A stretch of DNA of 64,000 nt from Ruegeria sp. PrR005 (GTDB lineage Bacteria; Pseudomonadota; Alphaproteobacteria; Rhodobacterales; Rhodobacteraceae): the NCBI RefSeq assembly GCF_010500245.1, contig NZ_JAAGOX010000011.1, positions 558,001-622,000 on the forward strand, written 5' to 3'. The first letter of the stretch is position 1; every line of letters starts with the position of its first letter. Below the pieces are notes generated by a model. The model was not told where the DNA came from and ran no database searches. It saw nothing but the letters and a program-made list of their open reading frames with translations. The position numbers and the translations under genes are program-made. Positions 35,410 to 44,351 of the stretch are shown piece after piece.

Positions 35410-36947
35410 AGCCCATTCGCCTCATGTCCGGATTTTTCACGGTCGGATTCTGGACGCTGGCCAGCCGCATTCTCGGTTTTGTCCGCGAAATGATGCTGGC
35501 GGCCTATATCGGCCCCGGCCCGGTGATGGACGCCTTTGTCGCCGCTTTTCGCCTGCCCAACCTTTTCCGCCGCTTCTTTGCCGAGGGCGCCTTTAACGCC
35601 GCCTTTGTGCCGATGTTCTCGAAACGGCTGGAGGCGGACGAAGACGCCGTTCTCTTTGCGCAAAAGGCGCTGAACCTGCTGACAGCGGCTGTGCTGACCC
35701 TGGTCGGGTTGGCCATGGTGTTCATGCCAGGCCTGATCTGGCTGACGGCCAGCGGGTTCGCGGGGGATGGGCGCTTCGATCTCGCCGTGGGCTACGGCAA
35801 GATCGTGTTCCCCTACATTTTCTTCATGTCCCTCGCGGCGCTGTTCTCGGGCGTTCTGAACGCGACGGGTCGTTTTGCTGCCGCCGCCGCCGCACCTGTG
35901 CTGCTGAACATCTTTGCCTGTTCGGCAATGCTTGCGGGCTCAATTTTTGGTGGCGCTGTGATCAACTGGCTGATCTGGGTGATCCCGGCTGCGGGCGTGG
36001 CGCAACTGGCGCTGGTCTGGATCGCAACCGAGCGGGCGGATATCCGTCTGCGCCCCGGCCTGCCCCGCCTTGACCCCGAGATGCGCCAGCTGGTTCGTGT
36101 CGCCTTTCCCGCCGCTCTGGCGATGGGGGTTACGCAGATCAACCTGGTGGTCGGTCAATTGGTGGCCTCGCGCACCGAAAGCGCGGTCAGCTGGCTGTTC
36201 ACCGCCGACCGCCTTTACCAATTGCCGCTGGGCGTGGTCGGTATCGCGGTCGGTGTGGTGTTACTGCCCGACCTGTCCCGGCGCCTGCGCGCGGGCGACA
36301 TGGATGGGTCGCGCGATGCCTATTCGCGGGCCGGAGAGTTCTCGCTGATCCTGACCCTGCCTTCGGCTGTGGCCCTGGTGGTGATGCCGCTTCCCCTGGT
36401 CTCGGTTCTTTTCCAGCGCGGCGCCTTCGGGCCCGAGGACACCGCTGCAACCGCGATTGCGGTTGCGATCTACGGTTTGGGTCTGCCTGCCTTTATGCTG
36501 CAAAAGGTATACCAGCCGCTGTTCTTCGCCCGCGAAGACACCAAAAGCCCGTTCCGCTATGCGGTGGTGGCCATGGTGGTGAACGCCGGGCTGGCCTTTG
36601 GCCTGTATCCTATCGTCGGCTGGATCGCCCCGGCGATTGCCGCCAGCGCGGCCGGCTGGGCCATGGTGGCACTCCTCGCCACTGGGGCGCGCCGGATGGG
36701 CGATGTGGCCCGTTTCGATGCACGTTTCAATCGCCGGGCTGGCCGAATTCTGGCCGCCTCGCTGATCATGGGCGCGGCGCTTTATGCTGTGCTTATCCCG
36801 TTTGGCTGGGTTCTGGCCTTGCCGGGCTGGCGCTATCTCGGTCTGCTGTCGCTGATCCTGCTTGCCGCAATTGTCTACTTCGGGGTCGGGCATTTGATCG
36901 GCGCGTTCCGCCTGTCGGAATTCCGCCGCGCGCTGAGGCGGTCATGA
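35406..36947 (+). CDS. murJ: Lipid II flippase MurJ (MviN)
   Basis: 513 residues with about 14 membrane segments. The N-terminus (GFWTLASRILGFVREMMLA) and NLFRRFFAEGAFNAAFVPMF are the MurJ signature, with the conserved arginines of the central cavity. It moves lipid II across the inner membrane for peptidoglycan synthesis. Coupled by ATGA to glnD upstream and to the Crp/Fnr gene downstream. Confidence 0.97.
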   Translation: MKPIRLMSGFFTVGFWTLASRILGFVREMMLAAYIGPGPVMDAFVAAFRLPNLFRRFFAEGAFNAAFVPMFSKRLEADEDAVLFAQKALNLLTAAVLTLVGLAMVFMPGLIWLTASGFAGDGRFDLAVGYGKIVFPYIFFMSLAALFSGVLNATGRFAAAAAAPVLLNIFACSAMLAGSIFGGAVINWLIWVIPAAGVAQLALVWIATERADIRLRPGLPRLDPEMRQLVRVAFPAALAMGVTQINLVVGQLVASRTESAVSWLFTADRLYQLPLGVVGIAVGVVLLPDLSRRLRAGDMDGSRDAYSRAGEFSLILTLPSAVALVVMPLPLVSVLFQRGAFGPEDTAATAIAVAIYGLGLPAFMLQKVYQPLFFAREDTKSPFRYAVVAMVVNAGLAFGLYPIVGWIAPAIAASAAGWAMVALLATGARRMGDVARFDARFNRRAGRILAASLIMGAALYAVLIPFGWVLALPGWRYLGLLSLILLAAIVYFGVGHLIGAFRLSEFRRALRRS

Positions 36948-37528
36948 CCCGGCTGGATTGCCCTCCCGGCACCGTCCTGTTTCGCGCAGGCCAGGAATGC
37001 CCGGGTTTTCTGCGCCTGGACGAAGGGTCGATCCGCGTCACCCTGACCGCCGCCAATGGGCGCGAGGTGGTTCTCTACCGGGTCGGCCCCGGCGATGTGT
37101 GCCTGCAAACCTTTGCTTGCCTGACCGAGGGGCGCAGCTACAGCGCCGAGGGCGTGACCGAATCCCGCGTGCGGGGAACCCTGATCGGACACGCCGAGTT
37201 TCGCCGCGCAATGGCCGAAGACGAAGCGTTCCGGTCCGAGATCCTGCACGCAGTCGCCCGCCGGTTCGCCGATTTCGAACACCTTGTCGAAGACGTCGCG
37301 CTGACAGGCTTCGACACCCGCCTTGCCCGCGTCTTGTTGCGGCTTGCACAGGGAGATACCGTGGCCGCCACGCACGAGGCGCTGGCAGCCGAGACCGCAT
37401 CGGGCCGGGCCTTTGTCAGCCGCCGACTGGCCGAGTTTACCAGACAGGGGCTGGTCGAGCTCGCCCGTGGGCGCGTCACGCTGCGGGACCGCGCCGGATT
37501 GGAACGGATTGCCGCAGAAGAACGGTGA
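36944..37528 (+). CDS. Crp/Fnr-family transcriptional regulator
   Basis: 194 residues: a cyclic-nucleotide-binding-like beta-roll (PPGTVLFRAGQECPGFLRLDEG) and a C-terminal winged helix (LAAETASGRAFVSRRLAEFTRQG). FNR-type N-terminal cysteines are absent, so it is not an FNR oxygen sensor. The usual cAMP-binding RS pair is not obvious. The ATG overlaps the murJ stop. The DUF2892 protein follows after 72 bases, and similar regulator-DUF2892 pairs occur in other bacteria, so that gene is a plausible target. Confidence 0.88.
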   Translation: MTRLDCPPGTVLFRAGQECPGFLRLDEGSIRVTLTAANGREVVLYRVGPGDVCLQTFACLTEGRSYSAEGVTESRVRGTLIGHAEFRRAMAEDEAFRSEILHAVARRFADFEHLVEDVALTGFDTRLARVLLRLAQGDTVAATHEALAAETASGRAFVSRRLAEFTRQGLVELARGRVTLRDRAGLERIAAEER

Positions 37529-37600
37529 CACTGTCACCGACACGCGGCGCGTGATCGTACAGAACCGGGGCATCCATATCATCCAGGAAGGAACCCGGAC

Positions 37601-37792
37601 ATGACCCGTAACGAAGGCACCCTTGATCGTGCAGCCCGAATCATCCTTGGGCTGATCCTGCTCTCGCTGACTGTCGTCGGCCCGCAAACCATGTGGGGTC
37701 TGATCGGCATCGTACCGCTTCTGACCGGTCTGGTCGGCAGTTGCCCGCTCTACAGCATTTTCGGCATCAGCACCTGCCCGCTGAAGAAGTGA
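37601..37792 (+). CDS. Small DUF2892 (YgaP-type) membrane protein
   Basis: 63 residues with MTRNEGTLDRAARIILG and two hydrophobic segments, ending in the GSCPLYSIFGISTCP motif. This domain also forms the membrane part of YgaP, a rhodanese. Here it stands alone without a rhodanese domain. Two cysteines flank the last segment. GGAAGGAA gives a good ribosome site. Confidence 0.9.
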   Translation: MTRNEGTLDRAARIILGLILLSLTVVGPQTMWGLIGIVPLLTGLVGSCPLYSIFGISTCPLKK

Positions 37793-37810
37793 CCTCTGGC
37801 GGCCGGGCCG

Positions 37811-38497
37811 TCAATCGTGACGGATCCGGCCGCGGATACGGGACCAGCCGCCGGGCGCCAGAAAGAAGGACAGCGCAAACCCGGTCGCAAATCCGGCAAG
37901 GTCGGCCACCCAGTCGAGGCCACCGCCAAACAAAAGCCCGAACAACAGTTGCGCCCCCATCAGGAACGCGATCAGGCTGAAGGCGCGGGCCTGATTCTCG
38001 CCCACCCGTGAAAGGTTGCGCCACAAAAGCCAGGTAAAGGCGCCGATCAGCCCATAGACCGGCGGGAAGCCTCCAACCAGCGCCACCGGCGAGTCGGTGA
38101 GGACACCATAGCCCAGTGCGCCCACGGCACCCGAAGCGATGAACACCACCAGCATGGCAACGCTGCCAAAGCTTTCGGCCACCATCTTGCCCATCGCCAG
38201 CACAAAGACGCAGACAAAGAGCGACTGGGTAAAGGACACATTGACGAACGGATAGGTCACAAACCGGATCACATGTTCGACAGGCCAGCGTCCGGAGTCC
38301 CACATCCAGGCCAGGATATCGGGTGAAAACGCATAAGACTGCATCGCCGCCAGCCGCCAGCCCACCGCCTGCGGCCCCCCGACGATCCCCCGCGCGCCAA
38401 GCGAAAAGGCCAGTTCTATCCCGATGATGAACAGCACCAACGCCACCACGACGGGCGGCAGGGGGTTCACGGGCGATGTATCGTTATCACTGCTCAT
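37811..38497 (-). CDS. Rhomboid-fold membrane protein lacking catalytic residues
   Basis: 228 residues with about six membrane segments and rhomboid layout. Compared with GlpG, the active-site region GxSGVVYALMG reads GGFPPVYGLIG (Ser replaced), the AHIAGL histidine region reads ADLAGF (His replaced by Asp), and the oxyanion H...N pair (HILFN) reads QSLFV. All four positions are therefore changed. It keeps the Tyr next to the active site and a hydrophilic loop 1 region. It probably binds rather than cuts membrane proteins, in the way of iRhoms or derlins; that is inference. It is divergent from trpS. Confidence 0.8.
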   Translation of the reverse strand: MSSDNDTSPVNPLPPVVVALVLFIIGIELAFSLGARGIVGGPQAVGWRLAAMQSYAFSPDILAWMWDSGRWPVEHVIRFVTYPFVNVSFTQSLFVCVFVLAMGKMVAESFGSVAMLVVFIASGAVGALGYGVLTDSPVALVGGFPPVYGLIGAFTWLLWRNLSRVGENQARAFSLIAFLMGAQLLFGLLFGGGLDWVADLAGFATGFALSFFLAPGGWSRIRGRIRHD

Positions 38498-38517
38498 GGG
38501 CGGGCCTTTCCCGGCTG

Positions 38518-38546
38518 TTGACGTCCCTTTGCCTCATGGGTAAGCG
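38518..38546 (+). promoter_or_regulatory. Possible trpS promoter
   Basis: TTGACG (38518-38523), a 17-base spacer and TAAGCG (38541-38546), 37 bases before the trpS ATG. The -35 is good, the -10 poor. Confidence 0.35.
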
Positions 38547-38582
38547 ACGGGGGCCGAATTTTCCAGACGGGAGTTCCCCATC

Positions 38583-39611
38583 ATGACCGAAACCAAATTC
38601 ACGCCGCGCGTGTTTTCCGGCATTCAGCCTTCGGGAAACCTGCATCTTGGTAACTACCTCGGTGCGCTCAAGCGATTTGTGGATATGCAGGGACCAGAGA
38701 TGGAGACCGTGTACTGCATGGTCGATCTCCACGCGATTACCGTCTGGCAAGACCCCAAGGAACTTGCGCATTCCACGCGGGAACTGTGCGCAGGCTTTAT
38801 CGCAGCCGGAATCGACCCGGAACAGTCGATCCTGTTCAATCAAAGCCAGGTGCCCGAACATGCGCAACTGGCCTGGATCTTCAACTGTGTCGCGCGCATG
38901 GGCTGGATGCAGCGCATGACCCAGTGGAAGGACAAGGCCGGCAAGAACCAGCAGAACGCATCGCTGGGCCTGTTTGCCTATCCGTCGCTGATGGCCGCCG
39001 ATATCCTGATCTATCATGCCACCCATGTGCCGGTAGGCGAGGACCAGAAACAGCATCTGGAACTGACCCGCGACATCGCCATCAAGTTCAACAACGATTT
39101 CGGTGTCGATTTCTTTCCGGTCACCGAACCGGTGATCGAGGGCGCCGCAACCCGGGTGATGAGCCTGCGCGACGGCACCAAGAAAATGTCGAAATCCGAC
39201 CCCTCCGACATGAGCCGGATCAACATGACCGACGGTGCCGACGCCATCGCGCAAAAGATCCGCAAGGCCAAGACCGACCCCGACGCCCTGCCCTCGGAGA
39301 TCGACGGGCTGGAGGGGCGGCCGGACGCTCGCAACCTGATCAACATCTATGCCGCCCTTGCCGACCAGAGCGTCGAACAGGTGCTGGCGGATGTGGGTGG
39401 CAAGCAATTTGGCGAGTTCAAGCCGATGCTGGCCGAACTGGCCGTTGCGAAACTGTCCCCGATCTCGTCCGAGATGGCACGTCTGATGAACGATCAGGCC
39501 GAGATCGACCGCATCCTGGCCCGTGGCGCCGAACGCGCCCGCATCATCGCCGAACCGATCCTGCGGCAGACCTACGACATCGTGGGCGTGGTCTCGTCCG
39601 CACGCGGATGA
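38583..39611 (+). CDS. trpS: Tryptophanyl-tRNA synthetase
   Basis: 342 residues, class I synthetase. The HIGH-like motif is in [18 protein letters not shown] terms (SGNLHLGN) near residue 20, and the second is KKMSKSD near 200. It charges tRNA-Trp. Single gene with a hairpin shortly after its stop. Confidence 0.97.
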   Translation: MTETKFTPRVFSGIQPSGNLHLGNYLGALKRFVDMQGPEMETVYCMVDLHAITVWQDPKELAHSTRELCAGFIAAGIDPEQSILFNQSQVPEHAQLAWIFNCVARMGWMQRMTQWKDKAGKNQQNASLGLFAYPSLMAADILIYHATHVPVGEDQKQHLELTRDIAIKFNNDFGVDFFPVTEPVIEGAATRVMSLRDGTKKMSKSDPSDMSRINMTDGADAIAQKIRKAKTDPDALPSEIDGLEGRPDARNLINIYAALADQSVEQVLADVGGKQFGEFKPMLAELAVAKLSPISSEMARLMNDQAEIDRILARGAERARIIAEPILRQTYDIVGVVSSARG

Positions 39612-39617
39612 TGTGCA

Positions 39618-39640
39618 CCCGCGCAGGCGATTTGCGCGGG
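39618..39640 (+). terminator. trpS terminator hairpin
   Basis: CCCGCGCA pairs perfectly with TGCGCGGG across a 7-base loop, starting seven bases after the trpS stop and followed by ATTT. Confidence 0.65.
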
Positions 39641-39698
39641 ATTTCGGCCTTTCGCATGGCGCGTCTTCGCCCGATATTCAGGGGAAAGGAGACGCGCC

Positions 39699-40184
39699 AT
39701 GACCTATACCGCCCCGGCTGGCACCTGTGTCGGCCATGTTCATCTGAAAGTATCCGACCTCGACCGGTCCATCGCGTTCTATCGCGATGTCCTGGGGTTC
39801 GAGTTGCAGCAGAAATTCGGTGACAGCGCCGCCTTTCTCGGGGCTGGCGGATATCACCACCATATCGGGCTGAACACCTGGCACAGCCGGGGCGGCCCCC
39901 AGCCGCCTGCACGGGCAACCGGTCTTTACCATTCGGCTTTCCTGTACCCCGATCGAAAGGCCCTTGGCACAGCCGTGCGCCATGTGCTTGAGTCCGGCGT
40001 GCCGCTGGATGGTGCCGCCGACCACGGGGTCAGCGAGGCGGTGTATCTGAGAGACCCGGACGGAAACGGGGTGGAGCTTTATCGCGACCGACCCGTGGAT
40101 GAATGGCCACGCCTGCCCGATGGCAGCCTCGCCATGGGCAGCGACCCGCTGGACCTTCACGCTCTTATCGCCGACGCAGGATAG
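39699..40184 (+). CDS. VOC-family (glyoxalase/extradiol dioxygenase-like) protein
   Basis: 161 residues with one and a half VOC modules: CVGHVHLKVSDLDRSIAFYRDVLGF, the GGYHHHIGLNTW block and the NGVELYRDRP ending. The likely metal ligands His (GHVHL), His (HHHIG) and Glu (GVELY) are present. AAAGGAGA precedes the ATG. Members include ring-cleavage dioxygenases and fosfomycin-resistance-like proteins; the substrate cannot be told. Confidence 0.85.
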   Translation: MTYTAPAGTCVGHVHLKVSDLDRSIAFYRDVLGFELQQKFGDSAAFLGAGGYHHHIGLNTWHSRGGPQPPARATGLYHSAFLYPDRKALGTAVRHVLESGVPLDGAADHGVSEAVYLRDPDGNGVELYRDRPVDEWPRLPDGSLAMGSDPLDLHALIADAG

Positions 40185-40187
40185 ATC

Positions 40188-40206
40188 GGCCCCCGAGAAG
40201 GGGGCC
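40188..40206. terminator. Bidirectional hairpin between convergent genes
   Basis: GGCCCCC and GGGGGCC form a perfect 7-bp stem with a GAGAA loop, four bases after the VOC stop and 13 bases before the dehydrogenase stop on the other strand. Confidence 0.65.
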
Positions 40207-40218
40207 AATCTGTTCGAG

Positions 40219-41268
40219 TTACGCCGCTTTCGGCTGCAAGATCTCGTCGACAATCGCGTCGGCGACTTCTGCCGGGCTGACGGCCAGAGTACGGGCGCGC
40301 GTCAGGATCCGGTCCATCGTCCGGTCAAGCGCTGTCAGCTTTTCGGCCACCCATGCCTCGCGCCCCGAAATCTGCTGGATCTCGGTCGCCACATTGATGA
40401 TGCCGCCGCCGTTTGCTACGTAGTCCGGCGCATAAAGGATACCACGGGCGTGCAGGCGCTTGCCGTCATCCGGTGTGGCAAGCTGGTTATTCGCGCCACC
40501 GGCCACAACGGAAACCTTCAGCTGCGGGATCGTCTCGGCATTCAGGATCGCACCAATGGCGCAGGGGGCAAAGATGTCGGCATCGACCCCATAGATCGCA
40601 TCGGGGGCAACGGCGGTCGCGTCATAAAGCTCTGCCACACGGGCCACCTGGGCGCTGTCGATATCGGTCACGATCAGTTTCGCCCCAGCCTGATGCAGAT
40701 AGCCGCACAGATAATGCCCGACATGGCCCAGCCCCTGTACAGCGACGGTACGACCCGTCAGGTCGACGGAACCCAGACGGTGTTTCGCCGCCGTACGGAT
40801 CGCATAGAAAATTCCGCGCGCGGTGATTGGCGAAGGGTCACCGCTGGCGAACGCCCCATCCGCCAGCCCGGCGACAAACCTCGTGCGGGTACCGATCCGC
40901 GCCATATCGGCGGGGGTCATACCCATGTCTTCGGCCGTCCAGTAGCGCCCGTCCAGCGTGTACACCGCCATACCGAACGCTTCGAGCAATTCCGGTGTCT
41001 TCTGTGTCGCCGGGTCGGCGATGAGCACTGCCTTGCCGCCACCCAACGCCAGATCGGCCGCGGCGTTCTTGTAGGTCATGCCGCGCGACAGGCGCAGTGC
41101 GTCGGTCAGCGCGTCAACCTCTTGCGCATAGCGGCGCATCCGCACCCCGCCCGCAGCCGGGCCGCGCAGAGTGGAGTGAATGGCAATATACCCGACCAAC
41201 CCGCTGGCCCGGTCCTCGATCCGCACCACCTCTTGATGGTCGGGTGCCTCTACGGCGGTAATCTGCAT
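40219..41268 (-). CDS. Leucine/glutamate-type amino-acid dehydrogenase
   Basis: 349 residues of the Glu/Leu/Phe/Val dehydrogenase family, the short (leucine dehydrogenase) class. The catalytic Lys is in LALGGGKAVLIADP and the NAD site in VAVQGLGHVGHYL. It deaminates branched-chain or aromatic amino acids to keto acids. It is divergent from an Lrp-type regulator and close to ilvE, which supports leucine, valine or isoleucine as substrate. Confidence 0.9.
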   Translation of the reverse strand: MQITAVEAPDHQEVVRIEDRASGLVGYIAIHSTLRGPAAGGVRMRRYAQEVDALTDALRLSRGMTYKNAAADLALGGGKAVLIADPATQKTPELLEAFGMAVYTLDGRYWTAEDMGMTPADMARIGTRTRFVAGLADGAFASGDPSPITARGIFYAIRTAAKHRLGSVDLTGRTVAVQGLGHVGHYLCGYLHQAGAKLIVTDIDSAQVARVAELYDATAVAPDAIYGVDADIFAPCAIGAILNAETIPQLKVSVVAGGANNQLATPDDGKRLHARGILYAPDYVANGGGIINVATEIQQISGREAWVAEKLTALDRTMDRILTRARTLAVSPAEVADAIVDEILQPKAA

Positions 41269-41399
41269 GGAATCCTCCGAATATCCTGGCCGGAAACTGC
41301 CACAGACCGGTCGCCGTTTTTCACCAAGATTGCGCGGTGAATGAGATCAGGTTAGAGGAAAACTATAAAAATCATCGCCAGAATGGAGATTTCCCCCAA

Positions 41400-41861
41400 A
41401 TGGATCAGATCGACCACAAGATCGTCCGCGCCCTGCAAAAGGATGGCCGGATGACCGTCACCGAGTTGGCGGACAAGGTCGGGCTGTCGCCCACGCCCTG
41501 CGCCCGGCGGCTGGACCGTTTGCAACGGGATGGGGTGATCACCGGCTACAGCGCGACTGTGGACCCCGCGAAACTGGGGCTGTCTGTCTCCATCTTCGTC
41601 TCGGTCGAACTGGAAAAACAGGACCGGGCGGCGGTGGACGCCTTTGAAAAGGCGATCCTGCGCTGCGACGAGGTGATGGAATGCTACCTCATGACCGGGT
41701 CGCGTGACATTCTTCTACGGGTCGTGGCCGCCGATCTGGCGGCCTTTGACAGGTTCCTGGAAAACCGGCTGATGAAAATTCCCGGGATTCGAAATCTGCG
41801 CTCCAACTTCGCCCTACGCACGATGGTGCGGCGCGATGCCTTGCCTGCAACGGGGCGCTAA
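41400..41861 (+). CDS. Lrp/AsnC-family transcriptional regulator
   Basis: 153 residues from ATG 41400 (MDQIDHKIVRALQKDGRM); an in-frame GTG at 41337 is possible but has no family support, and AATGGAGA lies before the ATG. N-terminal HTH (VTELADKVGLSPTPCARRLDRL) and C-terminal RAM ligand domain (MTGSRDILLRVVA). Divergent from the dehydrogenase across 131 bases, a classic setting for an amino-acid-responsive regulator of its neighbour. Confidence 0.93.
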   Translation: MDQIDHKIVRALQKDGRMTVTELADKVGLSPTPCARRLDRLQRDGVITGYSATVDPAKLGLSVSIFVSVELEKQDRAAVDAFEKAILRCDEVMECYLMTGSRDILLRVVAADLAAFDRFLENRLMKIPGIRNLRSNFALRTMVRRDALPATGR

Positions 41862-41921
41862 ACAGGTCTGGACCTCTGACCCAACCGCGCCTAACGTGAC
41901 GGCATTCCGAAGGAGGCGACC

Positions 41922-42785
41922 ATGGCAACTGGCAAGAACATCCGCACCTATTTCGAAGGATCCTGGCATGACGGCGACGTGCCGATCATGCGCGCGGCGG
42001 ATCATGGTGCATGGCTGGGTTCCGGCGTTTTCGACGGGGCACGGTATTTCGACGGCATGGCCCCCGACCTTGAGGCGCATTGTGCGCGCGTCAACCGTTC
42101 GGCCCAGGCGCTGATGGTCACACCCACCGTCTCGACCGAAGACATGGTCGAGATCGTGCGCGAGGGGCTGAAGGCCTATGGCAAGGACAAGGCCGTCTAC
42201 ATCCGGCCGATGTACTGGGGTATCGACGGCGACATCACCGCGATTGTTCCCAATGCGGACACCACCGGTTTTGCGATCTGCCTGGAAGAGATCCCGATGG
42301 CGCCCGCCACCGCCTCGGCAACGCTGACAACAACCCGGTTCCGGCGTCCCGTGCTGGAAGACGCGGTTGTCAATGCCAAGGCCGGATGCCTGTACCCGAA
42401 CAATGCCCGTATGCTGCAAGAAGCCCGGTCCAAGGGGTTCTCCAACGCGCTGGTCGCGGACGCCATGGGCAATGTCGCCGAAACCGCCACCGCCAATATC
42501 TTCATGGTCAAGGATGGCGAGGTGTTCACCCCTATTGCCAACGGGACGTTCCTGGCCGGCATCACGCGGGCCCGGCACATGAAGAACCTGCGCGCGGATG
42601 GCTACAACGTGCATGAAACCGTACTGACCTTCGCCGATTTCCATGCCGCTGACGAAGTGTTCATGTCCGGGAACATGAGCAAGGTGACGCCGGTCACCGC
42701 GCTGGACGATACCCAGTACCAGGTTGGCCCTGTCGCCCGTCGCGCGCGCGAGCTCTATTGGGACTGGGCGAAAACAACCGCGTGA
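41922..42785 (+). CDS. ilvE: Branched-chain amino-acid aminotransferase
   Basis: 287 residues, fold-type IV PLP enzyme. The catalytic Lys lies in VVNAKAGCLYPN, with GNVAETATANIFMV and MSGNMSKVTPV as further family blocks. It exchanges amino groups between Leu, Ile or Val and 2-ketoglutarate. An AAGGAGG site precedes the ATG. Its stop overlaps the next gene's GTG. Next to the Lrp regulator and leucine dehydrogenase it may serve catabolism as well as synthesis. Confidence 0.93.
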   Translation: MATGKNIRTYFEGSWHDGDVPIMRAADHGAWLGSGVFDGARYFDGMAPDLEAHCARVNRSAQALMVTPTVSTEDMVEIVREGLKAYGKDKAVYIRPMYWGIDGDITAIVPNADTTGFAICLEEIPMAPATASATLTTTRFRRPVLEDAVVNAKAGCLYPNNARMLQEARSKGFSNALVADAMGNVAETATANIFMVKDGEVFTPIANGTFLAGITRARHMKNLRADGYNVHETVLTFADFHAADEVFMSGNMSKVTPVTALDDTQYQVGPVARRARELYWDWAKTTA

Positions 42786-43864
42786 CCGCGCTGACACTTG
42801 GCCTGCGCCAGAACCTGCTGACACTGGCATTGGGCGGCTGTGGGGCCCTGGTTGCGGCACTGGTCCACATGCCGATGGCCTTGCTGGCCGGACCGGCGAT
42901 CGCAGTATCGCTGGCCGGTCTGTTTGGGCTGAACCCGCAAATCTCGCCGATGCTGCGCGATGGCGGCTTTCTGATTGTCGGTCTCAGTATCGGCTCGATG
43001 GTTGGGCCTGACAGCATCGATGCAATGCTACGCTGGCCAGTGGCCTTTGGCCTGCTCGCCGTGCTGACCCTGTTGACCCCGTGGGCCGGGCGCTGGTTGA
43101 TCCCGCGCCTTCTGCCCATCGACCGGGACGAGGCCTTTCTGGCCTCCGCTCCCGGTCATCTGAGCCTAGTGGTGGCACTGGCCGACAGCCTGCATTTGTC
43201 GCTGACCCGGCCGGTGGTGCTGGCCTCGATACGCCTGATGGCACTGACCCTGCTGGTTCCCCTGGCGGCCACGTTGGCCGGGATCGAGGTGGGGCTGGGC
43301 TTGCCACAGGCACAGATGGTCACCCCGGGCACCTGGATATTCGGCCAGCTAGTCGCGGCGCTAGCCTTGGCGCCTCTGTTGAAACGGCTGAAACTCCCCG
43401 CGCATGTGCTGATCGCCGGAATTCTGGTTGCCGCCACGACCCATTTCGGCGGCTGGACATCGGGCGGACTGCCCGGTTGGGCGTCACAGGCGGCCCTGAT
43501 TCTGATGGGAAGCCTGATCGGAACCCGGTTTGGCGGTATGGGCTGGCGCGACCTGCGCCGCAGCCTTGCCGCGGGCTTGGCCATTGTCGGGCTGACCACA
43601 GGTCTGGCTGTCATGGCAGCGCTCCCCGCCGCTTATCTATCCGGATTGCCACTGCTGGATGTTCTGCTGGGGTTTTCTCCCGGCGGTCTCGAAACGATGA
43701 TCATCCTCAGCGCCGCCCTTGGTGCGGACCCCAGTTTTGTCGCGGCGGCACATTTGTTTCGATTGTCGGTCCTTGCCGTTGTCCTGACCCTTTACGCCAC
43801 GGACGTCGCGAGACGGGCCGCCGGGAAAAGCGATGGACAGCGTCAGACCCCTGAGGCAGATTGA
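42782..43864 (+). CDS. AbrB-family membrane protein (putative regulator/transporter, Gdt-type)
   Basis: 360 residues, about ten membrane segments. It shows the internal duplication of the AbrB/ammonia-monooxygenase-related family: PGHLSLVVALADS in the first half and SPGGLETMIILSAALG in the second. GTG 42782 overlaps the ilvE stop (GTGA), so it is translated together with ilvE. Function in this family is not settled. Position after ilvE may suggest transport of a branched-chain compound, which is weak inference. Confidence 0.82.
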   Translation: MTALTLGLRQNLLTLALGGCGALVAALVHMPMALLAGPAIAVSLAGLFGLNPQISPMLRDGGFLIVGLSIGSMVGPDSIDAMLRWPVAFGLLAVLTLLTPWAGRWLIPRLLPIDRDEAFLASAPGHLSLVVALADSLHLSLTRPVVLASIRLMALTLLVPLAATLAGIEVGLGLPQAQMVTPGTWIFGQLVAALALAPLLKRLKLPAHVLIAGILVAATTHFGGWTSGGLPGWASQAALILMGSLIGTRFGGMGWRDLRRSLAAGLAIVGLTTGLAVMAALPAAYLSGLPLLDVLLGFSPGGLETMIILSAALGADPSFVAAAHLFRLSVLAVVLTLYATDVARRAAGKSDGQRQTPEAD

Positions 43865-43885
43865 CCGGGATTGTGGAGGACCGAC

Positions 43886-44341
43886 ATGCGCAAGTTCCTA
43901 GTTGTACTGGATGACAGCCGCGAATGCCTGAACGCGATGCGGTTCGCAGCGATGCGCGCCGCCCATACAGGCGGCGGGGTTGCCATTCTGTCGATTATTC
44001 CGCCCGATGAGTTCAATCACTGGATCGGCGTTGGCGAAGTGATGCGCGAGGAGGCCCGCGAACGCATCCACGCGCATTTCGAAGTGTTTGCCAAATGGAT
44101 GCGGGACAAGCAGGGCGTCGAGCCCGAACTGGTGATCCGCGAGGGAGAACCCGTCCCCGAGATCATCGCCCATATCCAGGAAGACCCGGAAATCGGTGTC
44201 CTCGTTTTGGGCGCAGGCACGGACAAGAAGGGCCCCGGCCCGCTTGTCTCGCAGATGAGCCGGTCGTCCGGCAGCCTGCCGATCCCGATCACCATCGTTC
44301 CCGGCGATCTGAGCAAGGAAAAGCTCGAGGCGATCACATAA
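43886..44341 (+). CDS. Universal stress protein, UspA family
   Basis: 151 residues from ATG 43886, after GTGGAGGA. MRKFLVVLDDSRECLNAMRFA at the start and VLVLGAGTDKKGPGPLVSQM near the end show one Usp domain. The loop is longer than in the 135-residue paralogue at 20.5 kb and the ATP-binding G-x2-G-x9-G motif is less clear. It follows the AbrB gene after 21 bases. Confidence 0.86.
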   Translation: MRKFLVVLDDSRECLNAMRFAAMRAAHTGGGVAILSIIPPDEFNHWIGVGEVMREEARERIHAHFEVFAKWMRDKQGVEPELVIREGEPVPEIIAHIQEDPEIGVLVLGAGTDKKGPGPLVSQMSRSSGSLPIPITIVPGDLSKEKLEAIT

Positions 44342-44351
44342 AGGCCCAGCA

